From an uncultured Clostridia bacterium (GTDB lineage: Bacteria; Bacillota; Clostridia; Oscillospirales; Ruminococcaceae), in contig CALWNU010000002.1 in assembly GCA_944382905.1 (NCBI GenBank), forward strand, positions 1-64,000: DNA of 64,000 bases. Direction: 5' to 3'. Of this stretch, positions 1-7,184 are shown piece by piece. Made by a program: the position numbers and the translations under genes. A model generated the notes under the pieces. That model made no database searches. It was not told where the DNA came from and saw only the letters and a program-made list of their open reading frames with translations. The first letter of the stretch is position 1; every line of letters begins with the position of its first letter.

Positions 1-72
1 TGGGAAAGAAAAATGCCGGGTCTTGATGGCGTAGTAGCCATGGTCGATGCCGATGTTCATGGTTTTGCTCAT
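1..72 (-). CDS. ParM/StbA-like actin-type segregation protein, 5' end only
   Basis: Only the first 20-24 codons lie in the window; the gene runs off the left edge. The N-terminus MNIGIDHGYYAIKT resembles the start of actin-fold ParM/StbA-family partition ATPases, which are common on plasmids and integrative elements of gut Clostridia and open with a phosphate-1 strand of the form (N/D)IG(I/V)D.G. Two in-frame ATGs exist, at 72 (MSKTMNIG) and 60 (MNIG). A GAAAGG motif directly precedes the first, so the second has the better, though long, spacing. Such genes help partition a mobile element. With so few residues the family call is a recognition of the opening motif only. Confidence 0.5.
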   Translation of the reverse strand, partial: MSKTMNIGIDHGYYAIKTRHFSFP

Positions 73-182
73 CCTTTCTTGGCTGTTGTTGAAAACTTGG
101 TTTCCTGCTGGTTAAGAGCGAAGCGTATCTTGTTCTTTCCCAGCTGGTAAAGTATTTAGGGGGGAGAGTGTGAGAGGGGGGA

Positions 183-216
183 GCGCAAAAAACTCCCCGG
201 CCTGCCAGCCGGAGAG
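183..216 (-). terminator. Rho-independent terminator
   Basis: Near-perfect 11-bp stem (AACTCTCCGGC pairing with GCCGGGGAGTT) followed on the minus strand by six T. It would end leftward transcripts arriving from 220-480 before the ParM-like gene. Confidence 0.7.
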
Positions 217-234
217 TTCCTGAAAAAGGGCGCA

Positions 235-477
235 CTACCCCCTTGTATTTTGAGGGCTTGATTTTGTGCCGTTTTGGGCTTTCGTCAATCTATCTATGAA
301 CCTGCCGGAAACTTCTACACATTTGACAACGGGGAAAAGATCCGCAGAACGCAAAAAAGCGGGGCCTCCGACCTGAAAAATCAGGCGGAAGCCCCGCTTG
401 TGGGGTTTCTCTGCGGATTTTGCCTTGGACATCCACGGTAAAACCGTTTTCCGGATTTTCTGTCCGAAAGCCCGCAA
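235..477 (-). CDS. Doubtful 80-residue hypothetical ORF
   Basis: An 80-codon frame, ATG at 477 to TAG at 235, with no convincing ribosome-binding site. Its middle is interrupted by a terminator-like hairpin (353-399), which argues against efficient expression of the whole frame. The translation has no recognisable domain, signal peptide or membrane segment; it is basic and of low complexity near its start. It ends 19 bases before another terminator (183-216). It could be a relic or a chance frame over structured DNA, listed because nothing else occupies the interval. Confidence 0.2.
   Translation of the reverse strand: MRAFGQKIRKTVLPWMSKAKSAEKPHKRGFRLIFQVGGPAFLRSADLFPVVKCVEVSGRFIDRLTKAQNGTKSSPQNTRG
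353..399 (-). terminator. Strong hairpin with U-tract, inside larger inverted arms
   Basis: AAGCGGGGC pairs with GCCCCGCTT and the stem extends inward to a loop around ATTTTT. On the minus strand six T follow. An outer pair of arms (TCCGCAGA at about 341 and TCTGCGGA at about 409) encloses it, giving a nested structure about 75 bases long. Confidence 0.6.
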
Positions 478-492
478 ACCCGCATGAATACT

Positions 493-528
493 AAGAAAAA
501 AGGGTTGACATCTTTTTTGTCAACCCTT
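493..528 (-). terminator. Terminator downstream of ssrA
   Basis: Perfect 10-bp stem AGGGTTGACA/TGTCAACCCT with an A-rich loop and a T-run on the minus strand, starting three bases after the CCA end of tmRNA. Confidence 0.85.
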
Positions 529-530
529 CA

Positions 531-877
531 TGGTGGAGGCGAGGAGAATCGAACTCCTGTCCGAAAACCTATCCACACAGGCATCTCCGAGTGCAGTTTG
601 TCTTTTGCATTCCCTTACCCAGTCGCCGACAAACAGGCTAAAAGGCTTGGTATCCTCCTATACATCATCCGCGCGGGAGGCGCCTTGCGGTGACGTTCAC
701 CACTCATCGACGCCCAATCCAAGTCCGTGGTCCTACCTGGTTGGACGGCTGCTTAATTAAGCAGCAAAAGCAACGTTATTGTTGTCGTTTAATTTGAAAA
801 TGTCAGGTTTTTAAGAGGTCCTGCGCCTCTACTCGCTTCCCATGCTTCAAAATCCCCGTCGAGACCATTGCGCCCCC
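531..877 (-). ncRNA. ssrA: tmRNA (transfer-messenger RNA)
   Basis: The 5' end GGGGGCG (877-871) pairs perfectly (one G-U) with CGCCTCC next to the encoded 3' CCA (533-531), and the T-arm GGTTCGATTC-type loop is present near 545-560. The tag frame runs from 789 to a UAA at 757-759 and encodes NDNNNVAFAA, giving the full tag ANDNNNVAFAA with the tmRNA-carried alanine. tmRNA rescues stalled ribosomes together with SmpB, and smpB lies 23 bases upstream. No promoter is visible between them, so ssrA is probably processed from the smpB transcript. Length is 347 nt, normal for the family. Confidence 0.97.
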
Positions 878-900
878 AGATTTTTCAGCTTTTTCCTTTT

Positions 901-1365
901 TTAACGGTTTCTTTCTTTCATGGCCCGCTCCATGTCACGCTTGGCGGCTTTCTTTGCCAAATCATCCCGCTTGTCATAGAGCTTTTTACCTTTGCACAGC
1001 CCGACCTGCACTTTCACCCGCGAACCCTTGAAATACAGGGAAATCGGAATCAACGTCAGCCCCTGGGTCTTCAGTTGGCCATATAATTTTAAAATTTCTT
1101 TTTTGTGCAGCAGCAGCCGCCTAGGCCGGACAGGGTCCCGATTGAAGATATTCCCCTGCTCGTAAGGGCTGATATGCATCCCGCGGACAAAAATCTCTCC
1201 GTCCTTGATCTCACACCAGCTGTCTTTTAAGTTGGCCTTTCCCGCCCGCAAAGACTTGACCTCGGTACCGGCAAGTTCAATGCCCGCCTCATAGGATTCA
1301 ACAATAAAATAGTCATGCCGCACCTGACGGTTTTGCACAATGGTTTTGGCGCCAGCCTGATCCAT
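901..1365 (-). CDS. smpB: SsrA-binding protein SmpB
   Basis: A 154-residue protein of normal SmpB length, with the basic OB-fold core and the positively charged C-terminal tail ([17 protein letters not shown]) that enters the ribosomal mRNA channel during trans-translation. The N-terminal stretch [20 protein letters not shown] and the segment [18 protein letters not shown] are family hallmarks. The start ATG follows GGAGGAG at good spacing. It lies directly upstream of ssrA with 23 bases between, so the two partners of ribosome rescue are probably made from one transcript. A near-consensus promoter sits at 1392-1420. Confidence 0.97.
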   Translation of the reverse strand: MDQAGAKTIVQNRQVRHDYFIVESYEAGIELAGTEVKSLRAGKANLKDSWCEIKDGEIFVRGMHISPYEQGNIFNRDPVRPRRLLLHKKEILKLYGQLKTQGLTLIPISLYFKGSRVKVQVGLCKGKKLYDKRDDLAKKAAKRDMERAMKERNR

Positions 1366-1391
1366 CTTTTTCTCCTCCCTTGCGTGGCATT

Positions 1392-1420
1392 ATTGTACCA
1401 CGAATCACCCTGCCAGTCAA
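1392..1420 (-). promoter_or_regulatory. Sigma-A promoter of smpB-ssrA
   Basis: TTGACT (1420-1415), 17-bp spacer, TACAAT (1397-1392) on the minus strand, just upstream of the smpB ribosome-binding site. Confidence 0.75.
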
Positions 1421-1436
1421 CGGCGGTCCCACAGTC

Positions 1437-2036
1437 TTACAGTTCGCTGCGGCCTTCCAGCGCACGGTACAGCGTCACTTCATCCGCGTATTCCAGATTG
1501 CTTCCCACCGGGATGCCGTAAGCCAACCGGGTCACCTTGACCCCCAGCGGTTTGATCAGCCGGGACAGATACATAGCGGTGGCTTCCCCCTCCACGGTGG
1601 GGCTGGTCGCCATGATCACTTCCTGGATTTTCCCTTGGCCCACCCGCTGCAGCAGCTCTTTGACATACAGCTGATCCGGCCCAATACCATCCATGGGGGA
1701 AATCAGCCCATGCAGCACATGATACAAACCGTGGTATTCCTTCGTCCGCTCAATGGCCATCACATCCCGGGGTCCTTCCACCACGCACACGACGCTGGCG
1801 TCCCGAGACGCATCCTGGCACACGGGGCATAGTTCCCCGTCGGTCAAGTTCTGGCAGACCTTGCAATGCTTGATTTTTTCCTGCGCTTCGATAATGCTGT
1901 TGGCAAAATCCAACGCCTTTTCCTTGGGCAGATTCAATACATAAAACGCCAGCCGCTGGGCGGATTTTTTCCCAATGCCCGGCAGGCGCTCAAAATGCTC
2001 GATCAGCCGGGTCAGGGGCAATACATTGTACCCCAT
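1437..2036 (-). CDS. recR: Recombination mediator RecR
   Basis: A 199-residue protein of family-standard length. It opens with the helix-hairpin-helix segment (RLPGIGKKSAQRLAFY), followed by the four-cysteine zinc finger (CKVCQNLTDGELCPVC, about residues 58-73) and a Toprim domain containing VVEGPRDVMAIER. RecR works with RecO/RecF to load RecA on gapped DNA. It starts four bases after the ybaB stop and is the third gene of the classical dnaX-ybaB-recR operon. The start ATG lacks a strong ribosome-binding site of its own, which fits translational coupling to ybaB. Confidence 0.97.
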   Translation of the reverse strand: MGYNVLPLTRLIEHFERLPGIGKKSAQRLAFYVLNLPKEKALDFANSIIEAQEKIKHCKVCQNLTDGELCPVCQDASRDASVVCVVEGPRDVMAIERTKEYHGLYHVLHGLISPMDGIGPDQLYVKELLQRVGQGKIQEVIMATSPTVEGEATAMYLSRLIKPLGVKVTRLAYGIPVGSNLEYADEVTLYRALEGRSEL

Positions 2037-2040
2037 GGCG

Positions 2041-2391
2041 TTAGAACAGCCCCGGCATGCTCATACCGCCGGAGATCTTTTCCATTTCTTTGTTGGACTC
2101 CTCTTCGATTTCCCGGATCACTTCGTTGACCGCGGAAATCACCAGATCCTGCAGCATCTCGATGTCCTCCGGGTCCACCACTTCCGGCTTGATCACCAGG
2201 CTCTTGAGTTCTTTTTTCCCCGTCATGACCACTTCCACCGCGCCGCCGCCAACGCTGACCGTATGCTCTTTGGCTTCCAGTTCAGCCTGCACCCGGGCGA
2301 TTTCCGCCTGCATTTTCTGGGCTTGTTTGATCATTCCCTGCATATTGCTCGGCGCACCGCCGCCGAATCCCTGTGGTAATCTTGCTTTCAT
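2041..2391 (-). CDS. YbaB/EbfC nucleoid-associated protein
   Basis: A 116-residue protein with the YbaB signature: a glycine/methionine-rich N-terminus, the helix NMQGMIKQAQKMQAEIARVQ and the conserved core (GGGAVEVVMTGKKELKSL). The family forms dimers that bind DNA without strict sequence specificity; a role in recombination or nucleoid structure is proposed but not settled. It sits between dnaX and recR exactly as in Bacillus (yaaK). The spacing to recR is four bases. Nothing is unusual apart from a slightly glycine-rich start. Confidence 0.95.
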   Translation of the reverse strand: MKARLPQGFGGGAPSNMQGMIKQAQKMQAEIARVQAELEAKEHTVSVGGGAVEVVMTGKKELKSLVIKPEVVDPEDIEMLQDLVISAVNEVIREIEEESNKEMEKISGGMSMPGLF

Positions 2392-2457
2392 CTTGACCGT
2401 TCCTTTCTATTTTGTCTGTGCCCTCCAGCGGCAAAACCGCCGCCCCTTCAGGCATGT

Positions 2458-4119
2458 TCAGGTTTCTTCTACTGGGATTCCCGCCTGCCGGGCGGATTCC
2501 ATCAGCCTTTCCAGCGGATCCGGCTGCTGTTGCGCCGGCTGTTCCTGGGGCCGGTAAGGGCCAAGCCGGTACCGTTTTCCCGTCTGCGCCATTAGCGCGT
2601 CACGCAGGGAATCTTTTGCAAATGCGTTTTCCCGGATCAGTTTGAAAAACAATTCGTTTTTCGCATCAATGAGGATCAAATCCCCCGCCTCATACGCATC
2701 GGACTGCTTGAGCGCCGCGAACAGCGGCGGGTTGCTTTTTATCAGCCGGCCCAGCACCTCCTGCCACGGACCAAACCGTTTCGCCGCGGAAAGGTCCACT
2801 GCAGAATCTCCGGCTGGACGCGGACTGGCGGCCGGCGCTTGTTCTTGGGCCGGCTCTTCCCGGCGCTGCCGCGGCTTTTCCCGGTTCTGCTGCACACTGC
2901 CGGCCGGATCTGGTTCTAATCGGGAATTCGGCGGCAACTCCTGCTCCGGGACAGAGGTAACCGGTACGGCGGCGCCGCTGCGCACCGCCGCTTCCAGCGC
3001 CTCCAACCTAGCCAACACCGCTTCTGCGGACTGGTCCATCACTGGATTGCAGACCCGAACGGCGGCCATTTCCAATTCCGTGCGGCGGTTGGCAGTCCGG
3101 GACATCCGGTTTTGCGTCTCCTGCAGAACCGACAGGGTGTATAAAATCCCCGACAGGTTCATCTGTCCGGCCAGCTGCCGCATCTCTTCCAGTTCTTCCG
3201 GCAACGCAACGACCAAACGCTCCGGGTGCTCCACCGTTTTGATCAACATCAAATCCCGGTAAAAAGCCACCAGGTCGCCGCAAAGCCGGTCCATATCCAT
3301 GGACTGCTCATGCAGATTCCCAATCTGTTCCAGTGCAGAAGCGGTATCCTGTTTCGCAAACGCCCGGGAAAGCGCCAGCAGATGGCCCGATCCCGCCAAA
3401 CCCGCCGCCTGCGCCACCGATTCCGCCGTTACTGCGCCGCCGCGGGAAATACATAAATCCAGCAGAGAAATGGCGTCCCGCATTCCGCCGTCCGCCAATT
3501 TGCCGATCAGCAGGCCTGCGCTGTGTTCCAGCTGTACCCCTTCCTGCCGGGCGATTTTTTCCAGATATCCTGCAATATCCTCACTGCTGATCCGCCGGAA
3601 GTCAAACCGCTGGCACCGGGACAGAATTGTCGCCGGCACCTTGTGTACCTCTGTCGTCGCCAAGATAAACAGCACATGAGGCGGTGGCTCTTCCATGATT
3701 TTCAGCAATGCATTGAACGCGCCAGTACTCAGCATATGGGTCTCATCAATAATGTAGACCCGGTATTTCACCTGTCCCGGCGCAAAATAGGCGTCTTCCC
3801 GCAGCTGGCGGATATTGTCCACCCCGCTGTTGCTGGCCGCGTCGATCTCCAGCACGTCCATCACGCTGCCGTCGTCGATACCGCGGCAGATCTCACAAGT
3901 CCCGCAGGGATTGCCATCCACCGCGTTGGGGCAGTTCACCGCTTTGGCCAAAATCTTGGAACAGGTAGTCTTTCCCGTCCCACGGGACCCGGTGAACAGA
4001 TAAGCGTGGGCGGTTTTGCCTGTTTTCACTTCATTTTGCAGCGTGCGGGTAATCTGCGCCTGACCCACCACATCGTCAAACGTTTTTGGCCGGTATTTGC
4101 GATACAATGCCTGGTACAT
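2458..4119 (-). CDS. dnaX: DNA polymerase III subunits gamma/tau
   Basis: A 553-residue clamp-loader ATPase that, with delta and delta-prime, loads the beta clamp on DNA. It begins MYQALYRKYRPKTFDDVVGQ and carries Walker A GSRGTGKT (about residues 44-51), a four-cysteine zinc motif (CPNAVDGNPCGTCEIC), a DETH Walker B variant of the usual DEVH, and sensor 1 ILATTE. The last 200 residues are a proline/glutamine/alanine-rich linker and a small C-terminal domain as in tau. The frame is open further upstream, but the family-standard start at 4119 is chosen; the extension would run into the SRP RNA gene. Confidence 0.96.
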   Translation of the reverse strand: MYQALYRKYRPKTFDDVVGQAQITRTLQNEVKTGKTAHAYLFTGSRGTGKTTCSKILAKAVNCPNAVDGNPCGTCEICRGIDDGSVMDVLEIDAASNSGVDNIRQLREDAYFAPGQVKYRVYIIDETHMLSTGAFNALLKIMEEPPPHVLFILATTEVHKVPATILSRCQRFDFRRISSEDIAGYLEKIARQEGVQLEHSAGLLIGKLADGGMRDAISLLDLCISRGGAVTAESVAQAAGLAGSGHLLALSRAFAKQDTASALEQIGNLHEQSMDMDRLCGDLVAFYRDLMLIKTVEHPERLVVALPEELEEMRQLAGQMNLSGILYTLSVLQETQNRMSRTANRRTELEMAAVRVCNPVMDQSAEAVLARLEALEAAVRSGAAVPVTSVPEQELPPNSRLEPDPAGSVQQNREKPRQRREEPAQEQAPAASPRPAGDSAVDLSAAKRFGPWQEVLGRLIKSNPPLFAALKQSDAYEAGDLILIDAKNELFFKLIRENAFAKDSLRDALMAQTGKRYRLGPYRPQEQPAQQQPDPLERLMESARQAGIPVEET

Positions 4120-4157
4120 CACGCCGCCCCCCTTTTCCCGGCAATCGCCGGATACGC

Positions 4158-4374
4158 AAAACAGACAGGGCACCATGTGCGCAACGCCGGTTCTCTCACA
4201 AGGGCACACAGGTTGACTGCGGCGCACAAGAACAGCCGCTTAATGCTGCTCGGTTCCCCGCCTGACATGGTTCACAGCGCCTTGTCGCACAGGACCCGCA
4301 TCCCCTTGTGACAGGACTGGCGTCATCCTGTCTGTCGTGGCAGCTGCGGGCTAAAAAAGAACCGCAGCAATCCT
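4158..4374 (-). ncRNA. ffs: Signal recognition particle RNA (4.5S/scRNA type)
   Basis: The minus strand holds the conserved domain IV: AUGUCAGG, a CGG-GGAA-CCG stem with GGAA tetraloop, then AGCAGCAUUAAG (about 4240-4272). Compared with the common UCC-GGAA-GGA stem the base pairs have changed while pairing is kept, a sign of a real structured RNA. Flanking arms pair outward (CACAAGGG with CCCTTGTG; ACAGACAGG with CCTGTCTGT, near 4335 and 4162) and the last stem is followed by four T. A consensus promoter sets the probable 5' end near 4374; exact ends are uncertain. The RNA binds Ffh to target nascent membrane proteins. The location upstream of dnaX matches Bacillus subtilis scr-dnaX. Confidence 0.92.
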
Positions 4375-4380
4375 CATCAT

Positions 4381-4409
4381 ATTATACCCTATTTTTTCCG
4401 GTTTGACAA
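4381..4409 (-). promoter_or_regulatory. Strong sigma-A promoter of the SRP RNA gene
   Basis: TTGTCA (4409-4404), 17-bp spacer, perfect TATAAT (4386-4381). It may also feed dnaX-ybaB-recR by readthrough. Confidence 0.85.
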
Positions 4410-4437
4410 TCCCCTTTTCAAAAATACAAAACCAATG

Positions 4438-4472
4438 CAAAAGCGCGCAGGACGCCAAAGCATCCTGCGCGC
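4438..4472 (-). terminator. Terminator after the DegV gene
   Basis: Perfect 10-bp stem GCGCGCAGGA/TCCTGCGCGC with a 10-base loop, followed by TTTTGC on the minus strand. Confidence 0.8.
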
Positions 4473-4504
4473 AAACCGGTGCAACTTTGCGGGGAAAGCC
4501 CCGA

Positions 4505-5377
4505 TTACCGCTTTTCTCCCAGGAAGAAGAGCGCCACCGTCCCGGGCCCGGAATGGGCGCCTACCGTCGGCCCTACGAAATGGATCAGGTGCTTTTGAAT
4601 GCCGAATCGTTTTTGCACCTCACTGGCCAAAAACTGCGCGTCTTCCAGGCAGTCGCCATGGCTGATAAAGAAAATCTCATTGTGGTACGAGCCAATCCGC
4701 TCCGCCATCATATTCACCAGGCCCAGCAAAGACTGCTTTCTGCCGCGGACTTTGCCCACCGGGATCAATTTGCCCGCGTCATCCACATGCAAAAGCGGCT
4801 TGATGTTCAGCACCGTCCCCAACACCGCCGTGGTTTTGGAAACACGGCCGCCGCGGTAGAGATGGTTTAAATCGTCCACGGTAAACATATGGCACAAATG
4901 CAATTTATTCTGCTCTACCCATTCCACAATCTCATCCAGGGATTTTCCCGTTTCCTTCATGGTCACGGCGTAATGGGTCAGCAGCCCCTGTCCCAGCGAT
5001 GCGCACAAGGTGTCCACTACCACAACCCGCAGGTCCGGATAGGTTTCCTTCAGTTCTTCCGCCGCGATCATACCGCTGTGGTAGCTGCCGCTCAGGCCGG
5101 AAGAAAAGGCAAGATACAGCACTTCGATTCCCTGCTTGAGAAATTCTTCAAAATACATCTTCGCCTGCTCCGGATTGACCTGCATGGTTTTCACATCCGC
5201 ACCAGCGCGCATTTGATCGTAGAAAGCATGCTCGTCAATGACATCCTTATCGGCGCTGAAAGTCTTTCCATTCACGGAAAAACTCAGGCACAATCGGCCC
5301 AGCCCATGGTTTTTCAGGTATTCCTCCGGGAGGTCTGCATTGGTATCGGTAACGATCACAAATTTTTTCTCACTCAA
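4505..5377 (-). CDS. DegV family fatty-acid-binding protein
   Basis: A DegV (FakB-type) protein of 290 residues. It shows the N-terminal VIVTDTNADLPEEY strand-loop, a central AFSSGLSGSYHSG segment contacting the carboxylate in this family, and a C-terminal HSGPGTVALFF motif. FakB proteins present fatty acids to the kinase FakA for phosphorylation; a FakA gene is not in the window. The TTG at 5377 is preferred because AAGGAGG lies eight bases upstream and the family starts here; an ATG at 5419 would add 14 polar residues. It lies 53 bases behind the upstream PBP gene, in the same direction. Confidence 0.93.
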   Translation of the reverse strand: MSEKKFVIVTDTNADLPEEYLKNHGLGRLCLSFSVNGKTFSADKDVIDEHAFYDQMRAGADVKTMQVNPEQAKMYFEEFLKQGIEVLYLAFSSGLSGSYHSGMIAAEELKETYPDLRVVVVDTLCASLGQGLLTHYAVTMKETGKSLDEIVEWVEQNKLHLCHMFTVDDLNHLYRGGRVSKTTAVLGTVLNIKPLLHVDDAGKLIPVGKVRGRKQSLLGLVNMMAERIGSYHNEIFFISHGDCLEDAQFLASEVQKRFGIQKHLIHFVGPTVGAHSGPGTVALFFLGEKR

Positions 5378-5430
5378 TTTATGATCCTCCTTGCTGTCAT
5401 ATTTTTTATAGTTTATCATATTTTCCCCTG

Positions 5431-7056
5431 TTATTCAACTATTATTGTCGTATTTTCCTGGACCTGCGCCAGCCCAAGCCCATAGATGCTGTCCGCCACC
5501 TGAGCAAACAGCGGCGCGGCAGCCTGATTGCCGGATTGCCCGTTTTCCACAAACACCACAATGGCATATTGGGGATCCTCCGCCGGATAAAACCCGCCGA
5601 ACCAGGCATGGACAATTTCCGTCCCGTCCTCATCAAAAACGCCCGTCTGGGCGGAAGCGGTTTTCCCGCCGGCGCCACCGGCTGAAGGCCGCGCCAGTTT
5701 GCCGGACCCTTCATCAACGGTGGTTTTCATAAATTCCTGCAGCAGCAGCGCCGTCTGCTGGGAAATCACCCGGTTGGCGGAAAACTGTTCTTCGGGGGCA
5801 AACGCCCCTTGCGTGTAAATCCCGTCGATCAGGCGCGGGACCGGCAATTCTCCTGCATTGGCGATGGCGGCGATCATTTTGCAAATCTGGATGGGCGTGG
5901 CGGTCAAGATCCCCTGCCCAAACCCAAAATTGGCAAGTTCCGCCGGTCTTTCCAGCTGTTCGGCGGACGGGAGGGTCCCTGCTGCCGTCTGCAGGGTATC
6001 CGCCAGCAGGTCCGCCTGGGAAAAGCCGAACCGAACCGCCATCTCCCGCAACGCCTGTGCGCCGACCTGCTGCGCCAGCTGGATAAAATAGCAGTTACAG
6101 GAATGGGCGATGGCCTGCTCCAAATCCAATTCCCCATGCCCTGCCAGCTGATTGCACTTGAAAACCTGCCCGCCCACGTCAATCCATCCGTCGCATTGAT
6201 AAGTCTGCTGCGCCGAAACCCCTTGCTCCAGCGCGGTGGCGGCCACCAGCAGTTTAAACGTGGATCCCACCGCATAGGCGCCCAGCACCCGGTTGACCAG
6301 GGGGCTGTCCGGGTCGTCGATGGCGCTGGCCACGTCCCTAGGATCAAATCCCGGCGCGCTGGCGGCCGCTTTCAGCGCGCCGTCCTGCACATCCATAACC
6401 ACAATGGCCCCGTTGACCTGCGCGCCGCTTAAGATCCGTTCGCACGCCTGCTGCAAGCCTTTGTGCAAAGTGAGCACCACCCCATCTGAATCGTTTCCCT
6501 GCCGCAAAATTTCCGCCCCGCTACCGGATAGGGCGCGCCCCACCGCGTCAATCTGATACCGAATCCCGATGGATTCCCCTGCCTGCTGCAAAAAATCGTT
6601 GAAAATCCGTTCTATCCCGGTCTGCCCTTCCCCGTCGGCATTGACATACCCAATCAGGTGGGGAGCGGTATAATCCATGGAATACCGCTCAGGCACCCGA
6701 AACACCTCCACCCCCTCGCACTGGACCGCATCGGTATCCACTTCCATCAAAAAAGGCACCCGCCCGCTCATTTGCTCCCGCCAAAGCTGGGCGGAATCGA
6801 ATTGGCTGCGCAGCGCGGCGGCGCTTTCGTTGGAGGGAAGGACCGCTGCCACATAGCGGTAACTATCGTTGACCAGTGGCTGGCCCTGGCAATCGTAAAT
6901 CATGCCGCGGCTGTCGAACACTTCCAGCGTATAGGTGCTCTGCTGGTTGGCCGCCTGGGCGAAATCCTCTTTCCGGCTGATCCAGGACAGGCGCCACAGG
7001 ATCAGGCTGAACAGAAACACCATGCTGCCAAACAGCGCCACAATCCGTTTTCCCAT
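5431..7056 (-). CDS. Class B penicillin-binding protein (D,D-transpeptidase)
   Basis: A 541-residue membrane-anchored transpeptidase that cross-links peptidoglycan. One membrane helix lies near residues 6-25, then a short dimerisation-type domain and a transpeptidase domain with STFK (about 265-268) holding the nucleophilic serine and SCN (about 319-321). The third motif reads GGKTASAQTG, so the usual KTG is KTA. The domain architecture is SpoVD/PBP2-like but without PASTA repeats. The ATG at 7056 is preferred to a GTG at 7065 because AAAGGAG is then well spaced. It could be a cell-shape, division or sporulation enzyme; the sequence does not decide. Confidence 0.9.
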   Translation of the reverse strand: MGKRIVALFGSMVFLFSLILWRLSWISRKEDFAQAANQQSTYTLEVFDSRGMIYDCQGQPLVNDSYRYVAAVLPSNESAAALRSQFDSAQLWREQMSGRVPFLMEVDTDAVQCEGVEVFRVPERYSMDYTAPHLIGYVNADGEGQTGIERIFNDFLQQAGESIGIRYQIDAVGRALSGSGAEILRQGNDSDGVVLTLHKGLQQACERILSGAQVNGAIVVMDVQDGALKAAASAPGFDPRDVASAIDDPDSPLVNRVLGAYAVGSTFKLLVAATALEQGVSAQQTYQCDGWIDVGGQVFKCNQLAGHGELDLEQAIAHSCNCYFIQLAQQVGAQALREMAVRFGFSQADLLADTLQTAAGTLPSAEQLERPAELANFGFGQGILTATPIQICKMIAAIANAGELPVPRLIDGIYTQGAFAPEEQFSANRVISQQTALLLQEFMKTTVDEGSGKLARPSAGGAGGKTASAQTGVFDEDGTEIVHAWFGGFYPAEDPQYAIVVFVENGQSGNQAAAPLFAQVADSIYGLGLAQVQENTTIIVE

Positions 7057-7118
7057 CTCGCCCACGCTCCTTTTGCCTTATTGTGGGCAACCAAGGCGCA
7101 ATTCATACCCGGCCAAAT

Positions 7119-7151
7119 GAAAAAGGGCCCCGCTTTTCCCGCGGGACCCTT
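7119..7151 (-). terminator. Terminator after the SPFH gene
   Basis: AAGGGTCCCGC pairs with GCGGGGCCCTT around a GGGAAAA loop and is followed by T residues on the minus strand. It separates the SPFH/NfeD pair from the PBP gene. Confidence 0.8.
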
Positions 7152-7184
7152 GCAGACAAAACAATCTCTTGGTCCGATTCTCTT

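Larger units (their letters stand above)
73..530. other. Intergenic stretch beside ssrA; possible mobile-element edge
   Basis: This 458-base stretch lies between the ParM-like start and the 3' end of ssrA. It holds three strong hairpins followed by U-tracts on the minus strand and one doubtful small open frame. No integrase and no second copy of the ssrA 3' end are visible, so an element boundary here is inferred only from the ParM-like neighbour and the tmRNA, a common integration target. Confidence 0.4.

Noticed and set aside
484-760. Two plus-strand open frames across ssrA
   Set aside because: They lie on the complement of tmRNA and cross the ssrA terminator; the RNA gene explains the sequence.
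3523-4311. A 262-codon plus-strand frame over dnaX and the SRP RNA
   Set aside because: It covers two confidently assigned minus-strand genes and has no ribosome-binding site or domain.
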